Source of the DNA: Caldora sp. SIO3E6
GTDB taxonomy: Bacteria > Cyanobacteriota > Cyanobacteriia > Cyanobacteriales > Coleofasciculaceae
Assembly: GCA_010672185.1 (NCBI GenBank)
Contig: JAAHHL010000001.1
Location: 1-35,753, forward strand
DNA length: 35,753 nucleotides
Direction: 5' to 3'
Shown here one piece after another: positions 33,979-35,753 of the stretch (the first letter of the stretch is position 1; every line of letters starts with the position of its first letter). The position numbers were made by a program, and so were the translations under genes. Under the pieces are notes generated by a model. The model was given only the letters and a program-made list of their open reading frames with translations. It had not been told where the DNA came from and ran no database searches.

Positions 33979-34020
33979 TGAACTATTTAACTCCTGCTCC
34001 CTACAGCATTTCCCCTTCCC

Positions 34021-34055
34021 TATTCCCCATTCCCCATTCCCCATTCCCCATTTCC
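34021..34055. repeat. ATTCCCC heptamer array
   Basis: Four or five 7-base units (ATTCCCC) end about 30 bases before the mannosidase start codon. The unit differs by one base from the array inside that gene (ATTCCCA). Confidence 0.85.
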
Positions 34056-34084
34056 GAAAACCAGAAACTTTGTACCTCATTCCA

Positions 34085-35753
34085 ATGAGAAACGCTATAT
34101 CTCTTGATGACTCAATTAAAAAATTACGTGCCTTAACTCAAATTAAGGTGCAAAACAACTGGCGATATTGTCTCCAGGACTTGCCGGTGGCTGTTGCTAC
34201 AGAGTTTGAACAATGGCAAAATTGGTCAATTTCAGAATTAAACGAAAAAGAATATATTGTTTGGTCAGCAGGGGAACAGGTAATTTGGCTAGGTCAACAA
34301 TTTGTGATTACCCAGGATTTACAGGGTTATCCTTTAGTAGGATTAAGTTTACGACTTCTGTTGACTTGGTGGGCTCAATCAGCTCAGATTTTTGTAAATG
34401 GTCAACTGGTACAGGAAGGAGATTTATTCGATTCTTCTGCTAGGATACTTCTTAGTCCCGCTGTAGTGACTGGGGAAAAAATTACAGTAGCTTTGCGGCT
34501 AGTGAGTCCTGGTCATGATATTGGTGGCTTGATGGGTTCTCACTGCTGGTATGAGTCGAATGATTCAATTGATCCAGGATTTGTAGCGGATGAATTAGCA
34601 GTTTTACAGAAGTATGTAGCAGCTTTTGCACCAGAAAAATTAGGTATCTTGGCTACAGCAGTTGCTGAGATTGATTGGGAGTTAGAGTCTCAGCAAGTAG
34701 CATTTACCAGTTCCCTTGCTACCTGCCGCCAATATCTCCAATCCCTGATCAGGGATCATGATTTACCCACACCAAAACAACGCTGTATTCATCTACTGGG
34801 ACATGCCCACTTGGATTTAGCTTGGTTATGGCCAGTGAGTGAAACTTGGGAAGTAGCAGTGCGTACTTTTGAGTCTGTATTAAACCTACAGCAAGATTTT
34901 CCTCATTTAATATTTTGCCATTCTACACCAGCTATTTATGCTTGGATAGAACAGCATCGTCCTGATTTATTTGCCAAGATCCAACAAAAAATTGCAGCTG
35001 GTAGTTGGGAAGTGGTAGGAGGAATGTGGGTAGAACCAGAATTGAACCTGATTGCTGGTGAGTCAATTGTGCGCCAAATCCTCTATGCTCAACGCTATAT
35101 CCAGGAAAAATTTGGTAAGTTGACCAAAGTAGCTTGGGTTCCTGATAGTTTTGGCTTCCCTTGGCAGTTACCCCAGATTTTGCAACAGGGAGGCATCGAA
35201 TACTTCGTAACTCAAAAGTTACATTGGAATGATACTAATAAGTTTCCCTACAATGCTTTCTGGTGGCAATCCCCTGATGGCAGCAAAATCTTCAGTCTGA
35301 TGTCTCCCCCCAACCTTGCTGGTGTGATGGATACTAATCCCATCACGATGACTTCCTATGCTGTTGATTGGGAAACCCAGACTAATCTACAAGACATATT
35401 CTGGCTTCCCGGTGTCGGAGATCATGGTGGTGGCCCGACTCGCGATATGTTAGAAGTCGCTCAGCGTTGGCAGCAATCCCCATTTTTCCCCCACTTGGAA
35501 TTTACTACTGCCGAGGGTTATTTGGAGAGTATTAGGGAGATGGGGAGATGGGGAGCTGAGGGAGCTGAGGGAGCTGAGGGAGCTGAGGGAGCTGAGGAAG
35601 CTGAGGGAGATAAGGAGATATTTCCCATTCCCAATTCCCAATTCCCAATTCCCAATTCCCAATTCCCAATTCCCAATTCCCAATTCCCAATTCCCAATTC
35701 CCAATTCCCAATTCCCAATTCCCAATTCCCAATTCCCAATTCCCAATTCCCAA
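34085..35753 (+). CDS. GH38 alpha-mannosidase, partial, with in-frame repeat tracts
   Basis: The reading frame from ATG 34085 is open to the window edge (556 codons). The N-terminal part ([17 protein letters not shown]) and the beta-sandwich precede the GH38 catalytic domain: metal ligands H242 and D244 in [12 protein letters not shown], and the catalytic nucleophile D354 in [18 protein letters not shown]38 enzymes remove alpha-linked mannose with a zinc ion. After [13 protein letters not shown], in the region joining the catalytic and middle domains, the frame enters six copies of a 9-base unit (Gly-Ala-Glu repeats, 35552-35608) and then ATTCCCA heptamers translated as PNSQFPI units. Full members are about 1000 residues; whether coding resumes beyond the window is unknown. 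No stop occurs in the visible repeats. Confidence 0.88.
   Translation, partial: MRNAISLDDSIKKLRALTQIKVQNNWRYCLQDLPVAVATEFEQWQNWSISELNEKEYIVWSAGEQVIWLGQQFVITQDLQGYPLVGLSLRLLLTWWAQSAQIFVNGQLVQEGDLFDSSARILLSPAVVTGEKITVALRLVSPGHDIGGLMGSHCWYESNDSIDPGFVADELAVLQKYVAAFAPEKLGILATAVAEIDWELESQQVAFTSSLATCRQYLQSLIRDHDLPTPKQRCIHLLGHAHLDLAWLWPVSETWEVAVRTFESVLNLQQDFPHLIFCHSTPAIYAWIEQHRPDLFAKIQQKIAAGSWEVVGGMWVEPELNLIAGESIVRQILYAQRYIQEKFGKLTKVAWVPDSFGFPWQLPQILQQGGIEYFVTQKLHWNDTNKFPYNAFWWQSPDGSKIFSLMSPPNLAGVMDTNPITMTSYAVDWETQTNLQDIFWLPGVGDHGGGPTRDMLEVAQRWQQSPFFPHLEFTTAEGYLESIREMGRWGAEGAEGAEGAEGAEEAEGDKEIFPIPNSQFPIPNSQFPIPNSQFPIPNSQFPIPNSQFPIPNSQFP
35552..35610. repeat. 9-base tandem repeat (GGAGCTGAG) inside the mannosidase gene
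   Basis: About six copies in frame, encoding GAE triplets. Multiples of three keep the reading frame. Confidence 0.9.
35626..35753. repeat. ATTCCCA heptamer array, at least 18 units, running off the window
   Basis: Uninterrupted ATTCCCA units continue to the window edge inside the mannosidase frame; three units make seven codons (PNSQFPI). No stop appears in this frame. The array length beyond the window is unknown. Confidence 0.95.

Larger units (their letters stand above)
33550..34084. other. Spacer with short relics and ATTCCCC heptamers before the mannosidase gene
   Basis: A 21-codon frame (33708-33773, MKTHELGSQGQSHGSVNNAIA) with a short continuation (HDGASIKMILPVGDNLKDRA) looks like a gene remnant I cannot name. 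A DUF433-like remnant lies at 33877-33978. (CCCCATT) heptamers occupy about 34021-34053, directly upstream of the mannosidase ATG. Confidence 0.45.

Noticed and set aside
35450-35753. Minus-strand frames with GIGNWEL repeats
   Set aside because: All three frames of the ATTCCCA array are open on the reverse strand; the plus strand holds the GH38 gene.

Overview
The window reads as chromosomal DNA of a filamentous, probably non-heterocystous cyanobacterium (Oscillatoriales type, comparable to Moorena or Lyngbya-like genomes). The signs are frequent HIP1 octamers (GCGATCGC), many heptanucleotide tandem repeats, an FtsZ with the cyanobacterial C-terminal tail, a pilMNOQ cluster, a thylakoid-type thioredoxin, a NIL-domain ferredoxin and part of a non-ribosomal peptide synthetase. 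The genus is inference; no taxonomic marker gene is present.

Layout. (1) 1-760: the N-terminal part of an NRPS adenylation domain on the minus strand, cut off just upstream of the domain and joined to a relic of a toxin-antitoxin operon. (2) 856-4062: a very large PLP decarboxylase-fold protein fused to a C-terminal VOC/glyoxalase domain. (3) 4200-7260: a patchwork of small toxin-antitoxin genes (an orphan Phd/YefM-type antitoxin, a RelE/ParE pair, a BrnT/BrnA-like pair and a HigB/HigA-like pair) separated by related repeats, one of which carries a MITE. (4) 7269-9014: a Rieske protein with a long helical C-terminal domain. (5) 9119-14366: the type IV pilus operon pilM-pilN-pilO-pilQ. (6) 14685-18395: a response-regulator/histidine-kinase hybrid, a Dps ferritin-like protein and a DUF815-type AAA ATPase, with repeat-rich spacers. 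(7) 18913-21426: a MerA/Lpd-like flavoprotein and a TVP38/TMEM64 membrane protein. (8) 21942-24392: an orphan sensor kinase, a TxlA/HCF164-like thioredoxin and a NIL-ferredoxin. (9) 24412-27444: ftsQ, ftsZ and a coiled-coil single-pass membrane protein, collinear. (10) 27861-29686: a broken NTPase fused back-to-back to a truncated lpdA, an RNA methyltransferase gene and tRNA-Leu(CAG). (11) 29871-32665: murA and a squalene/phytoene synthase-like gene with an abnormal end. (12) 33154-35753: a CsaA-like tRNA-binding protein and a GH38 alpha-mannosidase whose reading frame runs into about 18 copies of a heptamer at the window edge.

Housekeeping blocks (pil, fts, murA, tRNA) look intact. The spaces between them show heavy repeat traffic. 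A small element with TA at both ends (4200-4320, 20557-20661, 31364-31500) can be defined without outside data, because paralogous repeats preserve its empty target site and because one copy supplies the stop codon of its neighbour. Heptamer arrays overlap a stop codon, a start codon and an open coding frame. At least four genes are visibly broken or remodelled (NRPS, lpdA, NTPase, RTX-type protein), so this is an actively rearranging stretch. I do not see one clearly novel multi-gene system. The best candidates for new biology are the decarboxylase-VOC fusion, the Rieske-helical fusion, the uncharacterised coiled-coil protein beside ftsZ, and the repeat/MITE-driven remodelling of genes.
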